64,000 nucleotides of DNA from a virus, in the IMG/VR virus record IMGVR_UViG_3300036770_006954, positions 1 to 64,000 of that record. One strand, written 5' to 3'. Positions 20,025 through 28,984 of this stretch are shown here, one piece after another. How positions within the stretch are numbered: position 1 is the first letter of the stretch; the number at the start of each line of letters is the position of its first letter. The notes under the pieces were generated by a model. The model was not told where the DNA came from. It searched no databases and saw nothing but the letters and a program-made list of their open reading frames with translations. The translations under genes were made by a program, and so were the position numbers.

Positions 20025-21863
20025 TTAAGAAAAAGAAACATTTTGTAAGTTTTTAACCCTCACAACAATATCTTTTTGAGGATATCTAACTTGATATATC
20101 TGATTTGGCTCAGCAAAAATTGTATCATCAACGGGTTGTATAATTCGTAACTCGGGGTCCGAATAAGCCATTGATGTTTCTGACGAAGAATATTGTCCAC
20201 CAACTTTATTTTCGATTGTAATATCCGCAACTGTAATAACACCTGTAGTATTTTGCACAATGCTTCTGAGTTGAGATAGGTATACATTTTCACCTAATTC
20301 TCTACTGAGTGGGTTAAAGTAATCTGAGATTCTATTTACCACTTCTGAAATAATTTGTCCTGAGTTTTGTGTTGCATCAAGAACCACTGAAACATCAACA
20401 CCTAAATCAATTACATCCGCAGTTGTTACCTGAATGTAATCATTTATCATACGATAATTTGACAAGTAATTAGCAACATTCTGTCTAAGTGTATTAGAAA
20501 CTATGTTAGTCAATTTACCTGAAGTGTCATATGACAAAAGATTAATTAGAATCTTATTATTGTTTTCAGTGATAGAAACTTTAGCAGGAGCACCAAATTG
20601 ACTTGGCATATTTCTTAATAAGGATTCGTAATCATTAACCGTAACCGCTCTTTTTTGTGCTGAGAAGTTAAATGAAACATAGTTTCTCACCTCTTCCGTT
20701 GTTGGCACATTTGAACCACCAATTGCGGCGGTTGGGTTGTTACATCTTAATGAGTTAATTACCGAACTATTAATTGTTTGTGATGGTCCGTTTACAAAGA
20801 ATGAAACAGTCCCAATTTGGTTAATCACATTTGTCCCAATATTAGTTGACAAACCACCACCAATTCGGTATTGTACAAATAAAGTTGAGTTGGGCACCAA
20901 AGTTGAACCAAGTGAGAAGTTATTACTCAATGATTGAAAATTTACTGGTGTTCCTAAATTGGTAAATGCATTTAATTGGTCTTGAGCGGAAGTAGTTCCA
21001 CCCCCAAAAGTCATCTTTAAAAATCCTTCAGGTGTGTATTCAGTAATAAATCTATTATTAGTTTGAATGTATCTACCAACTTTTAGACCTGGTTGGTCAG
21101 CAACTTTAGTTGGGTCTTCAATAAAAACTCTATCTTCAGCAAGGGCATCAACTTCTAACCATCTATTTGTTAAACCTAAAAATTCAGATGCTGTGGGTAC
21201 ATTTGTATAGTTAGTTCCCGACTTTAACAAAACACTTGTGATTCCCAAGACATTCTTTTCAGGTAAAAACAATTCAAAAAATGGTCTAACATCACTGGCG
21301 TTAATAACTCTTTTAAAAACCTTAGTAATTCCATTAACCACCAATTCTCTCTTTGTAATTGTGTAGTTAATAAGATTCCCGTTAGCATCGAAATTTGGAA
21401 TTTTTGTTCTATTTGGAAATCCTGAACTATTATATGGTGAGGCGAAATCAACATCATTTTGATTTTCAAACGCAATACCCGCTCCGAAAACCTGAGACCC
21501 TCTTGTCAATATACCAAGGTATCTTTCATCTTCTTTATCACCAAAAGCCGGTACCGTGATTGAATAATCAACTAAAGCGACAGATGGTCTCTGTCCCGGT
21601 ATTTTTAGACCATATGTTCTGGCAATATTATAAATTGATGACCTTTGTTGTGCAAATTGAAGTACGGTTTCCTGAATACTTCTATCAATGTTATAATGTA
21701 GGTTGTCGGCAACTGCAGCATTCAAATCCAAAAATACTGAAAATACTGACGCATCATTGAAATCTTGGATTAGTTCAGGGTAATAAGACCTGACATAATT
21801 TTGTAATTCAACTCTAATACTCTCGTAATCTCTAGCAGTATAGGAAATTCTGTTGTTAGCCAT
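20025..21863 (-). CDS. Baseplate wedge protein, T4 gp6 / baseplate J-like
   Basis: This 612-aa protein is close in length to T4 gp6 (about 660 aa). The N-terminus (YTARDYESIRVELQNYVRSYYPE and following) has the pattern of gp6/J wedge proteins: a Y-x-x-I segment, DFND, and a helical region with DNLHYNID. The C-terminal half has the baseplate J pattern, with NDYESLLRNMPSQFGAPAKV and a regular beta/alpha sequence. gp6 forms the ring that holds the wedges together and controls sheath triggering. It lies 6 nt after gp25, the same partner as in other contractile machines. Confidence 0.85.
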   Translation of the reverse strand: MANNRISYTARDYESIRVELQNYVRSYYPELIQDFNDASVFSVFLDLNAAVADNLHYNIDRSIQETVLQFAQQRSSIYNIARTYGLKIPGQRPSVALVDYSITVPAFGDKEDERYLGILTRGSQVFGAGIAFENQNDVDFASPYNSSGFPNRTKIPNFDANGNLINYTITKRELVVNGITKVFKRVINASDVRPFFELFLPEKNVLGITSVLLKSGTNYTNVPTASEFLGLTNRWLEVDALAEDRVFIEDPTKVADQPGLKVGRYIQTNNRFITEYTPEGFLKMTFGGGTTSAQDQLNAFTNLGTPVNFQSLSNNFSLGSTLVPNSTLFVQYRIGGGLSTNIGTNVINQIGTVSFFVNGPSQTINSSVINSLRCNNPTAAIGGSNVPTTEEVRNYVSFNFSAQKRAVTVNDYESLLRNMPSQFGAPAKVSITENNNKILINLLSYDTSGKLTNIVSNTLRQNVANYLSNYRMINDYIQVTTADVIDLGVDVSVVLDATQNSGQIISEVVNRISDYFNPLSRELGENVYLSQLRSIVQNTTGVITVADITIENKVGGQYSSSETSMAYSDPELRIIQPVDDTIFAEPNQIYQVRYPQKDIVVRVKNLQNVSFS

Positions 21864-21869
21864 ATAATG

Positions 21870-22340
21870 TTAAATATTCAATATGATAAAATCACTTTGA
21901 GCAAAAGTGTTGTTATCCACAGCATAATCAATTCTAACCTTTGCAGTATATTCTGAAGTTCCTTTGCCAGGAACTTTAAAAATATTATCACGATTTTGAC
22001 CAGGTAATGGTTCACCTTTAGCCAAGGGAACTTCTTCAGAAGGGTCAGCAGGTTCAATCGTAATATTATTAATTAATAAATTTGGCATAAATTGTTCAAC
22101 GGAATCCCGAATGTCAGCTTCAATTGCATCAAAGGTTAAACCATCAAAAGGTTCAAATAGAAATTCATATAATCTTGTACCAAAAGTTGGTAGATAATAC
22201 CTTGAACCTTTTTTTGTTAATAATAAATGGATTAAATCACTTCTAATTTGAGCAAATTGTGTTTCAGTTAATAACAAAAAGTCTCCTTTAGGTGAGTCCT
22301 CAAAGGGGAATGCCAATCCATATGTAACACCTTCTGCCAT
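21870..22340 (-). CDS. Baseplate wedge protein gp25 (GPW/gp25 family)
   Basis: This is a 156-aa protein (T4 gp25 is 132 aa). The start is taken as the ATG at 22340 (MAEGVTYGLAFPFED), because the longer frame to 22412 runs through a transcription terminator. The core LLTKKGSRYYLPTFGTRL followed by LFEPFDGLT is the family signature (K-G-x-R-x-x-x-P-x-F-G). gp25 is the sheath-initiating wedge subunit that binds gp6, and gp6 is the next gene. Pro/Glu-rich residues ~105-120 form an insertion. Confidence 0.85.
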   Translation of the reverse strand: MAEGVTYGLAFPFEDSPKGDFLLLTETQFAQIRSDLIHLLLTKKGSRYYLPTFGTRLYEFLFEPFDGLTFDAIEADIRDSVEQFMPNLLINNITIEPADPSEEVPLAKGEPLPGQNRDNIFKVPGKGTSEYTAKVRIDYAVDNNTFAQSDFIILNI

Positions 22341-22344
22341 ATGA

Positions 22345-22352
22345 GATAAATA
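22345..22352 (-). promoter_or_regulatory. Late-type box TATTTATC before gp25
   Basis: The coding strand reads GGTATATTTATCTCATATG. The box ends only 4 nt before the start codon, so if it is a -10 element the transcript would be nearly leaderless. It lies directly downstream of the nrdA terminator. Confidence 0.45.
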
Positions 22353-22378
22353 TACCTTTGTTTTTTTTATAAGAAATG

Positions 22379-22409
22379 AAAAAACCCGACACCTTAGTGA
22401 CGGGTTTTT
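22379..22409 (-). terminator. Intrinsic terminator after nrdA
   Basis: The minus strand reads AAAACCCG-t-CAC-taag-GTG-t-CGGGTTTT followed by T residues. The stem is about 11 bp with one mismatch, and its symmetric A/T flanks may let it act both ways. It closes the replication/nucleotide operon just before the gp25 late box. Confidence 0.8.
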
Positions 22410-22434
22410 CATTAATTACGAAAATTTCCTTTTA

Positions 22435-24147
22435 TTACGCCTCACAAGCCACACAATGAAGGTCATTCAAGTTCAATTTCTTTCTAGCAAAAGCTTGAGC
22501 TGAATTCATTGAATGTTGGTAATAAAGTGTCTTCACACCTAATTGCCATGCGTCAATCAGAAGTTTATTCACATCTTTAGTTGGCATATCAGGTGATATC
22601 ATCAAGTTCAAAGATTGTGATTGGTCAATGTAATCTTGTCTGATAGCCGCTTGGTTAATGATTGTGGATTGATTGATTTCAGCAAAAGTTCGGAAGACCT
22701 CCTTTTGTTCATCTGTCAAAAATTCAAGGTGTTGAACTGAACCATCATGTTTTTTGATACTTTCCCATGTAGTTTTGTTATCCTTACCTAAATCAGCTAA
22801 CAGTGTTTTTAAAACAGGGTTTTTGATAGTTACCTTTAGTTTTGCGACATCTTTCACATAACAATTTGACCAAATTGGTTCAATCGATTGTGACACTTGT
22901 CCCAAGATAAATGCTGAAGATGTTGTGGGTGCAATCGCATTTAAAGTGACATTCCTCCTACCATATCCTTTTAATGTTTCAGGTTCACCAAAAATTTGAG
23001 CTAATTCTTCCGACGCTTTATATGATTTGTCTTTGATTAGTTTAAAAACTTCAACATTCAATCGTGCTGTGTCTCTACTATCAAAGGGTAGATTTTTAGA
23101 TTGAAGTAATGAATGCCAACCTAATACTCCCAATCCAAGTGCTCTTTGTCTTTTAGCGAAGTTATAAGCCTTTTCAAGATAGAAGAATGCTCTTTGTCCT
23201 TCAATAGTACCATTGTTTCTAATGTTATCAATTTTATTAATAAACTCTGAAACAACAGCGTCTAAGAAATATACCATCATTTCAACTGCATCGGTATCTT
23301 TCCACTCTTCGTAGTGTAAAAGATTCATAGACGATAGTACACAAACAAAAGATTCTTCCTCAGAATTATGAAGAGCGATTTCAGAGCAAAGATTTGAATT
23401 GTAAATCTTCATGTCTTTGTCTCTGTAAACTTCAGGAGCCTTGTTATTCATAGTATCGGTGAACATAATATATGGATAACCAATTTCACCTCTTCTTTGA
23501 ATCACTTTAGCCCAAATTGCTCTCTTTTGTTTGTCTCCCGCAATCATCTCTTGCATAAATTCATCAGTCACAGTGACTGCATGAGTTAGGTCTTGGATTG
23601 GAAACCCTTCAGTACCAATTTCTAAAAACTCTTTGATGTCAGGGTGTTCAATTGGTAGGTACGGTGAGAAACGACCTCTACGAGTTGAACCCTGAGAGAT
23701 ATTGTCCACAACACTTTGGAACAAATTCATAAAGTGAACCGCCCCTGGCGCGTGTCCATTATCAGTAATTTCCGCACCTCTTCCACGAATATTACCAAAA
23801 TAACCAGATGTACCACCCCCCATTTTACTCATTTCACCGACTTCCGCTTGAGTGTACAAAATAGATTCAATGTTGTCTCCAACATTAGAACCGAAGCAAC
23901 TGACGGGGAGACCTCTTTTTTTACCAAAATTTGCCCAAACAGGGGAAGATAGAGAATACCAACCTTTACCCATATACTCATAGAATTTATCTGCAAATCC
24001 GTCAATACCAAGCAAGGTTTCTGCATGGTCACAAATTATTCTAATTCTTTCAAGGGGTTCTTCTCCTTCACTCAAGTATCCACGACGAAGAAAAGTAATG
24101 GACTCCTCGTTAATCCAATCGAAAGGTTTTCTATCTTCCATTTTCAT
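22435..24147 (-). CDS. nrdA: Ribonucleotide reductase, class I large subunit
   Basis: This 570-aa catalytic subunit reduces ribonucleotides to deoxyribonucleotides for phage DNA synthesis. The redox pair is C84 (LPVSCFG) and C269 (FVCVLSSMNL). The radical-site motif is N252-L-C254-S-E256, and the C-terminal thiol shuttle is C565-V-A-C568. The protein lacks the N-terminal ATP-cone found in most NrdA proteins, which explains its short length compared with about 760 aa in E. coli. The cone is instead on the adjacent NrdB. It follows nrdB by 12 nt and is the last gene before the terminator. Confidence 0.93.
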   Translation of the reverse strand: MKMEDRKPFDWINEESITFLRRGYLSEGEEPLERIRIICDHAETLLGIDGFADKFYEYMGKGWYSLSSPVWANFGKKRGLPVSCFGSNVGDNIESILYTQAEVGEMSKMGGGTSGYFGNIRGRGAEITDNGHAPGAVHFMNLFQSVVDNISQGSTRRGRFSPYLPIEHPDIKEFLEIGTEGFPIQDLTHAVTVTDEFMQEMIAGDKQKRAIWAKVIQRRGEIGYPYIMFTDTMNNKAPEVYRDKDMKIYNSNLCSEIALHNSEEESFVCVLSSMNLLHYEEWKDTDAVEMMVYFLDAVVSEFINKIDNIRNNGTIEGQRAFFYLEKAYNFAKRQRALGLGVLGWHSLLQSKNLPFDSRDTARLNVEVFKLIKDKSYKASEELAQIFGEPETLKGYGRRNVTLNAIAPTTSSAFILGQVSQSIEPIWSNCYVKDVAKLKVTIKNPVLKTLLADLGKDNKTTWESIKKHDGSVQHLEFLTDEQKEVFRTFAEINQSTIINQAAIRQDYIDQSQSLNLMISPDMPTKDVNKLLIDAWQLGVKTLYYQHSMNSAQAFARKKLNLNDLHCVACEA

Positions 24148-24159
24148 TAGTTATTATTA

Positions 24160-25437
24160 TTAAAATAAATCATTTAAAGTTATTGATTTTGATTTTTTAC
24201 TATAGTTAATACTTCTTTTGTTGAAGAAATCTGTATGTTTTGTTGTTAAAATTTCATCATCAAACCATTCGGTAGTTTCCAATATTTTTTCATCAACTGA
24301 AAAGACATTATCAATACCAATAGCATTTAATGATACATTAAATCTGTGTTTAATAAACTCAATTGTTTGCTCTTTGGTTAAGAAATCTAAGTCACCTTCC
24401 TCGAAAATCCAATTAACAATTTCCTCCTCAGCTTCAAAAGCTTCTTTAGTCGCGTCAATTAGGTCAGATATTAAATCTTGTGTCCACCAAGAAGGGTTTT
24501 CCTTTTTTATCAGGTTTACCAAATCGAATCCAAATTCAGCATGAATATTCTCTTCTTTAGAAGTCGCTTCCACAGCATTACTCATACCCTTTAAAACATT
24601 TTTATGTTTATTGAAAGACATAATAACTAAGAACTGTGAGAACAATGAAACATTCTCTACGAACATTGAGAAGAGAACCACAGACTCAAAATAATCTCGA
24701 TTATCAACTGACTTGGAGTTCGCAATAGACTTCTCCAAATACTTAATTCTTTTGCGGATTGCAGGTACCTCAAGTAAGTTTTCAAACTCACTATTCAAAC
24801 CTAAAACTTGAATCAAATTTGAATATGCATCTGCATGTCTAACTTCGGATTCCGCGAAGGTTGCTCCAACATTTCCGATTTCCGGTTTTGGTAATCTTTT
24901 AGAGATGTCACCCCAAAAAGTTTTGACAGCTATTTCAATTTGTGAAATCGCTAACATAGCCCTTTGTACTGAAGTTTTTTCTTTGTCATTTAAGTGTACC
25001 TTAAAATCCTGAATGTCAGAAGTAAAATTAAACTCCGTATGAACCCAATAGGAATGACGAATCGCATCAACATATTCAACAAGGTTAGGATATTCATAGG
25101 GTTTTAAATTTACTCTTTTAGTAAAGATGTTGGGTTGGTGTTTTGAGCGATAAATAATATACTCCTTAGCAACATCATTCAGACCATTATCCATAAGTTT
25201 GTTTTCCACCATGTCGTGAATTTCATCAACATGAGGAACATGAAATTTGTTTCCACGGAAAATCCCTTTGGTTGTTAGTCTAGCAACCTTATCTGCCATT
25301 TCCTCGTCGATTTTGCCGACGGATTCCATAGCTTTTAAAATTGCCCTTTTGATTTTTTCGGGTTCGAAAGTAACTTTTTCACCACTTCTTTTGATTACCT
25401 GACGAGTATCTATTTTTAATTCAAAATGATTGTTCAT
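24160..25437 (-). CDS. nrdB: Ribonucleotide reductase, class I small subunit with N-terminal ATP-cone
   Basis: This is a 425-aa protein. Residues ~10-95 form an ATP-cone (VIKRSGEKVTFEPEKIKRAI), the allosteric on/off domain normally found on NrdA. The ferritin-like body follows. Candidate dimetal ligands are E168, E198, H201 (EVRH), E261, E296 and H299 (ENIH), and Y205 occupies the radical-tyrosine position (HADAY). ATP-cone-bearing NrdB proteins have been described from Bacteroidota, so the gene probably came from or co-evolved with such a host. The start is the ATG at 25437. About 36 nt of A/T-rich sequence separates it from the sulfotransferase reading frame. Confidence 0.92.
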   Translation of the reverse strand: MNNHFELKIDTRQVIKRSGEKVTFEPEKIKRAILKAMESVGKIDEEMADKVARLTTKGIFRGNKFHVPHVDEIHDMVENKLMDNGLNDVAKEYIIYRSKHQPNIFTKRVNLKPYEYPNLVEYVDAIRHSYWVHTEFNFTSDIQDFKVHLNDKEKTSVQRAMLAISQIEIAVKTFWGDISKRLPKPEIGNVGATFAESEVRHADAYSNLIQVLGLNSEFENLLEVPAIRKRIKYLEKSIANSKSVDNRDYFESVVLFSMFVENVSLFSQFLVIMSFNKHKNVLKGMSNAVEATSKEENIHAEFGFDLVNLIKKENPSWWTQDLISDLIDATKEAFEAEEEIVNWIFEEGDLDFLTKEQTIEFIKHRFNVSLNAIGIDNVFSVDEKILETTEWFDDEILTTKHTDFFNKRSINYSKKSKSITLNDLF

Positions 25438-25473
25438 ATTTTTTGGGGTTTTTATTTGTGTTTAAATTGGCAA

Positions 25474-26085
25474 TTATTGATGTGAATAATTAAATATTTC
25501 AAAGTCAACGTGATAATGGTCACGAATAATTTCTAAACTTTCAGGTTCATAAATTTCCTACCACTTAGTTTTAATTTGACTACAATTTTCATGAGGTAAA
25601 AACAAATTCATTTTGTAAGGTAAAGACCGTCTTTGGTTCCATTCTATTTGGAAATTTTTCCATTCGGAAACCAAAGTTTCGTAACGTAATACTTTATCTA
25701 CAACAATTCTTTTGTTAAGTGTAACAAATTTATATTGTGGCCAATAGTGTTGATGACCTAAATCAACACTCGGTTTTCCTGGTGTTCCGATTTTCTTTAC
25801 AAAATCATTAAAGGCCTTTTTGTATGTATCAACACTGATTGGTCCGGGATGTGGATGATTGAATTTCCAAGCAGAATAAAACCTATCATACGGATTTCTC
25901 ACAACACACATACTATCATAATGAAGTAAAACTTCTTCATCATGTTTTTGGTATTCATCGAAAATTGTATCATGACAATGTCCTTCATTAGGATAGTCGG
26001 TTTTATTTATCAAAGATAGATGAATACTTGTAGAAGCGTTTTTTGGTATCGCAATGAAAATTAATTTCCACTTATGGTATATCAT
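25474..26085 (-). pseudogene. Sulfotransferase-family gene with one in-frame amber codon
   Basis: The reading frame from the ATG at 26085 (MIYHKWKLIFIAIPKNAS) shows a Sulfotransfer_2-type enzyme that would transfer sulfate from PAPS. The 5'-phosphosulfate loop is IPKNASTS (13-20) and the 3'-phosphate motif is VRNPYDRF (62-69). A TAG at 25560-25558 stops it after 175 residues. The same frame continues for 27 codons to TAA at 25474 and reads EIYEPESLEIIRDHYHVDF, then EIFNYSHQ. This is the usual C-terminal helix of the family (Y-x-P-x-x-x-x-x-I-x-x-x-Y-x-x-D-F-x-x-F-x-Y). The gene is therefore either a recent nonsense mutant, a sequencing error, or read through. An upstream start at 26178 is rejected because it overlaps the helicase gene. 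Targets could be host or viral glycans. Confidence 0.75.
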
Positions 26086-26098
26086 AAAATTTAAATTA

Positions 26099-27502
26099 TT
26101 AAAACGGATTATTATTTTGTTCCTGTCGTGCTTTTCTCTTCTCCAATAACTCTTTGATTCTTTCTTGTTTTTTCTCAACCTGTTGTTCTTCGAAACCTAA
26201 GAAGGTTACTGAAGACTCAGTATCTATAATTAATAATTCGTTATCAAATTTACAGTTCTCAAAAACAACACCATCTTGCCCCAAACGAGATTTAGTAATT
26301 GCCATTGTTGCCAATTTCATCTCTTTTTGTTGAAGGGTCTTTGCAACTGAAATAATTACATGACCTACTTGAGCCTTTTTGATTGAACCACCCATTTGGT
26401 CAGTAGTGACAACTTCAGAAGAAATTGATGAACGATTACCTTGGGTTGCAGTCCAACCTGCCAAATTAAGTTCGTGACACATCGCCTCAAAATGTCTCAT
26501 GACTGAACCCTCAGCTTTCCACTCATCGTTTTTGAGATTATCAGGTACGACACAATCAATGTAATCCAAAGTAATCATGTCAATCTTAATTCCATCAGCA
26601 ATCATTTTTCTTACCTGATTTTTGATTTGATTCATTGTCATCGTATCAGAGGGTAGTTTTTTGAGTATAAGTCGATTTGGCATTGAGTTCTGAACCTCAA
26701 GTACTTTTTCCATCACATCTTCTTTCATCAAGGCGAGGTTATCTGGTTCTATACCTGTCCATAGAGTGATATGTTTTCTCTGAATTATTTTAACATTATC
26801 CTCAAAGAATATTTGAAGAACATTGTAACCAAGGTTGTATGCTGAGTTTGCAATTTTTGTCATCAGGGTAGTTTTTCCCACACCAGTTGGTGCGAGAATA
26901 ACTCCAATTTCACCTTTTGCCAAACCCCCTTTTAAGAGTCTATCAATACCTGCAATACCCATTGGGATAGGATGTCTATAATCATCATTTAAAACATCAT
27001 CTAACCCACTGAAAACATCTAATACACCTGTTTCTCTTTCTCCTACTTGAAGTGCTTCACGAACCATACTCTCCACTTGGTCGTATGATTCGAAGTCTCC
27101 TTGGGTGATAATTTTCTGCGCTTTGTCCATAGCCTTTTGAAGTTCTTGTTGTTTACAAAACTTCAACGCCTTTTCTTGAACAAAGACGCTACCATCAAAT
27201 GGAGCGTCCTTGATTTGTTTTAGAGTGTCTAAAACAATCTTCAATGCAAGTTCTTGAGAAATCTCTGCTTTAGCAATTTGTTCTAAAGTATCGAAAGTGG
27301 GTGTTGATTGATATTTTCCATAATATTCGCGAATCATTTGAACAACAATTTTGAAGTATTTGTTGTCAAAATACGAGGATTCTAATACATCTACAATAGA
27401 CTGTGCAAATTCTTTATCTACGATAATTTGGTTTAAAAGTTGGATTTGAAATGTGTTACCGAGATAGTCAAAATTCTTAGTCATATAATTGTGTGTATTC
27501 AT
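26099..27502 (-). CDS. Replicative DNA helicase, T4 gp41/DnaB-like
   Basis: This is a 467-aa protein. An N-terminal helical domain (to ~150) has the gp41/DnaB-type layout and is followed by a RecA-fold motor. The Walker A motif APTGVGKT is at 204-211. The Walker B-type segment is MITLDYID and a DnaB motif-4-like stretch is GSIKKAQVGHVI. The enzyme would unwind the replication fork as a hexamer and recruit a primase. The neighbours RNase H, UvsX and SSB support a T4-like replisome. No gp61-type primase or gp59 loader was recognised in the window. Confidence 0.88.
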   Translation of the reverse strand: MNTHNYMTKNFDYLGNTFQIQLLNQIIVDKEFAQSIVDVLESSYFDNKYFKIVVQMIREYYGKYQSTPTFDTLEQIAKAEISQELALKIVLDTLKQIKDAPFDGSVFVQEKALKFCKQQELQKAMDKAQKIITQGDFESYDQVESMVREALQVGERETGVLDVFSGLDDVLNDDYRHPIPMGIAGIDRLLKGGLAKGEIGVILAPTGVGKTTLMTKIANSAYNLGYNVLQIFFEDNVKIIQRKHITLWTGIEPDNLALMKEDVMEKVLEVQNSMPNRLILKKLPSDTMTMNQIKNQVRKMIADGIKIDMITLDYIDCVVPDNLKNDEWKAEGSVMRHFEAMCHELNLAGWTATQGNRSSISSEVVTTDQMGGSIKKAQVGHVIISVAKTLQQKEMKLATMAITKSRLGQDGVVFENCKFDNELLIIDTESSVTFLGFEEQQVEKKQERIKELLEKRKARQEQNNNPF

Positions 27503-27508
27503 TAAATA

Positions 27509-27961
27509 TTACTTAGACAAGTCGTATTCCATGTAGTTGTGAGAGAAAATCTCACCTGAAAAAATGTCAGTCAAGCCTTTCAAAATATTTTTTAGGCTGG
27601 GACGTACATCAACCGTATATCTGACTTTTGGGGGAAACAATTTACCGTCAAAAATTCTGTGAAAAATTTTTTCTTCGCCCAATTTGACATACATATGAAA
27701 GTTCTCAGGACCATCAGTATTTGATGTGTTAAGAACCTCGGGGTCCAAGTAAATGGATTCTTGATTGTCCATCATGTACATGACAGTCTTCATCTTTAAA
27801 TCTTGGACTAGGTCATCTTCAACTTGTCTCATAAAGTCGACAAGCTCCACCGAGCGACCCGCGTTTGGATTGTAGTTCCTTACATTGTAGAATCTTTGAA
27901 CTACGATATTCTCATTCAGAGTTAGAAGGAACTCCATTTTGATAATTGATTCTTCTTTCAT
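27509..27961 (-). CDS. Hypothetical protein in replication operon
   Basis: This 150-aa acidic protein has its start codon overlapping the stop of the RNase H-like gene (ATGA). It is predicted mixed alpha/beta, with a conserved-looking core around ENFHMYVKLGEEKIFHRIF. Placement between the 5'-nuclease and the helicase suggests a replication accessory role, but no family is recognised. Confidence 0.6.
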   Translation of the reverse strand: MKEESIIKMEFLLTLNENIVVQRFYNVRNYNPNAGRSVELVDFMRQVEDDLVQDLKMKTVMYMMDNQESIYLDPEVLNTSNTDGPENFHMYVKLGEEKIFHRIFDGKLFPPKVRYTVDVRPSLKNILKGLTDIFSGEIFSHNYMEYDLSK

Positions 27962-28974
27962 AATTGATTTTGATTAGATTGATTAAATTTTCTTTTTTCT
28001 TTTCTTGTTAATTTTAAAAATGGTTTTAAGAACTCAACGAATGCTTCGTCGCTCTTGGGAAGATACTTGAAGAATCCATCTTCCATCATCATTGATATAA
28101 TATTCTTCCTGTCTCGACCTTCAGGGTCCAAACTCTCTGAGTAATATAATGTAACAATTTCTTGACCTTCTTCAGTTATCATAGGACTACCTAAGTCCAT
28201 AATCCTTTGATTAATTATGTAGAATTCATTCCCTAATTCACCATCTTTTGTTCGACCATTTACGATATTTTTCAAAACATTGAGCTTGTTATTTTCTTCA
28301 ATCAATCTCTTTGTTCTTGTTAAAATATCATCAACATTAAGTGTTGTTTCAAGTACCTCAGGAAAAAATTTTACAAAAGTTTTTTCTCCGAGTCTTTCAA
28401 TACCTTGGATGTTATCACTTTTATCTCCCATCAAAATTTTGACTGTTAAAATGTTTTGATGTGGAATATAATAGTCCCCGAACTTAACCTTATCACCCAT
28501 ACGGTAAGTGTATCGTTGGAGTGGTGAATAAACGCTTGTCGTCTCGTTAATTAATTGCAACAAATCTTTATCCGAGGAAAAAATAACCTTGGTTTCCTCG
28601 GTTGCCATTTGACAATAAAATGCAATCAAGTCATCTGATTCGTTTTCCTCAACTTCAATTTGTCGCACGAAACACTCTTCAAGATATTGTTTCACTCTAT
28701 CTTTTTGCGTATGATATGACTCGAGTTTTTCCTCGGTCATATCATTTTTACGATTTAATTTGTAGTTAGGATATATTTCGCGTCTAAACTTGGAGTTCTG
28801 CTTTCCATCCCAAAATACGATGACTTTATCGTACTCGTTGTCGACCAATTGTCGACGGAGGGTATTGAGGAAGTGAAAGACTCCCCCAATATGATTCCCC
28901 TCGACAAATAATTCTCGGACTCCGTGGAATCCGATTTTAAATAAATTATCTCCATCTACTAAAAGAGTTTTCAC
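27958..28974 (-). CDS. 5'-3' exonuclease / RNase H (FEN-like, T4 Rnh type)
   Basis: This 338-aa protein matches the size of T4 RNase H (305 aa). The PIN/FEN metal site is visible: D7 in LLVDGDN, D56 in VFWDGK, D114/D115 in NESDDLIAF, D135/D137 in SSDKDLLQL, and D184/D187 in MGDKSDNIQGI, which begins the helix-hairpin-helix region. It removes RNA primers and flaps from lagging strands. It begins with GTG at 28974, since there is no nearby ATG and the DGDN motif must be included. Confidence 0.88.
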   Translation of the reverse strand: MKTLLVDGDNLFKIGFHGVRELFVEGNHIGGVFHFLNTLRRQLVDNEYDKVIVFWDGKQNSKFRREIYPNYKLNRKNDMTEEKLESYHTQKDRVKQYLEECFVRQIEVEENESDDLIAFYCQMATEETKVIFSSDKDLLQLINETTSVYSPLQRYTYRMGDKVKFGDYYIPHQNILTVKILMGDKSDNIQGIERLGEKTFVKFFPEVLETTLNVDDILTRTKRLIEENNKLNVLKNIVNGRTKDGELGNEFYIINQRIMDLGSPMITEEGQEIVTLYYSESLDPEGRDRKNIISMMMEDGFFKYLPKSDEAFVEFLKPFLKLTRKEKRKFNQSNQNQL

Positions 28975-28984
28975 AAAGAAGATA

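Noticed and set aside
22341-22412. 24-residue N-terminal extension of gp25
   Set aside because: It would be translated from the loop of the nrdA terminator and through the late box; the family start fits the ATG at 22340.
25558-25560. Genome-wide reassignment of TAG to an amino acid
   Set aside because: TAG also ends the genes at 14712, 47421 and 62144, where read-through adds only short non-conserved tails, and no other gene in the window shows a clear internal TAG.
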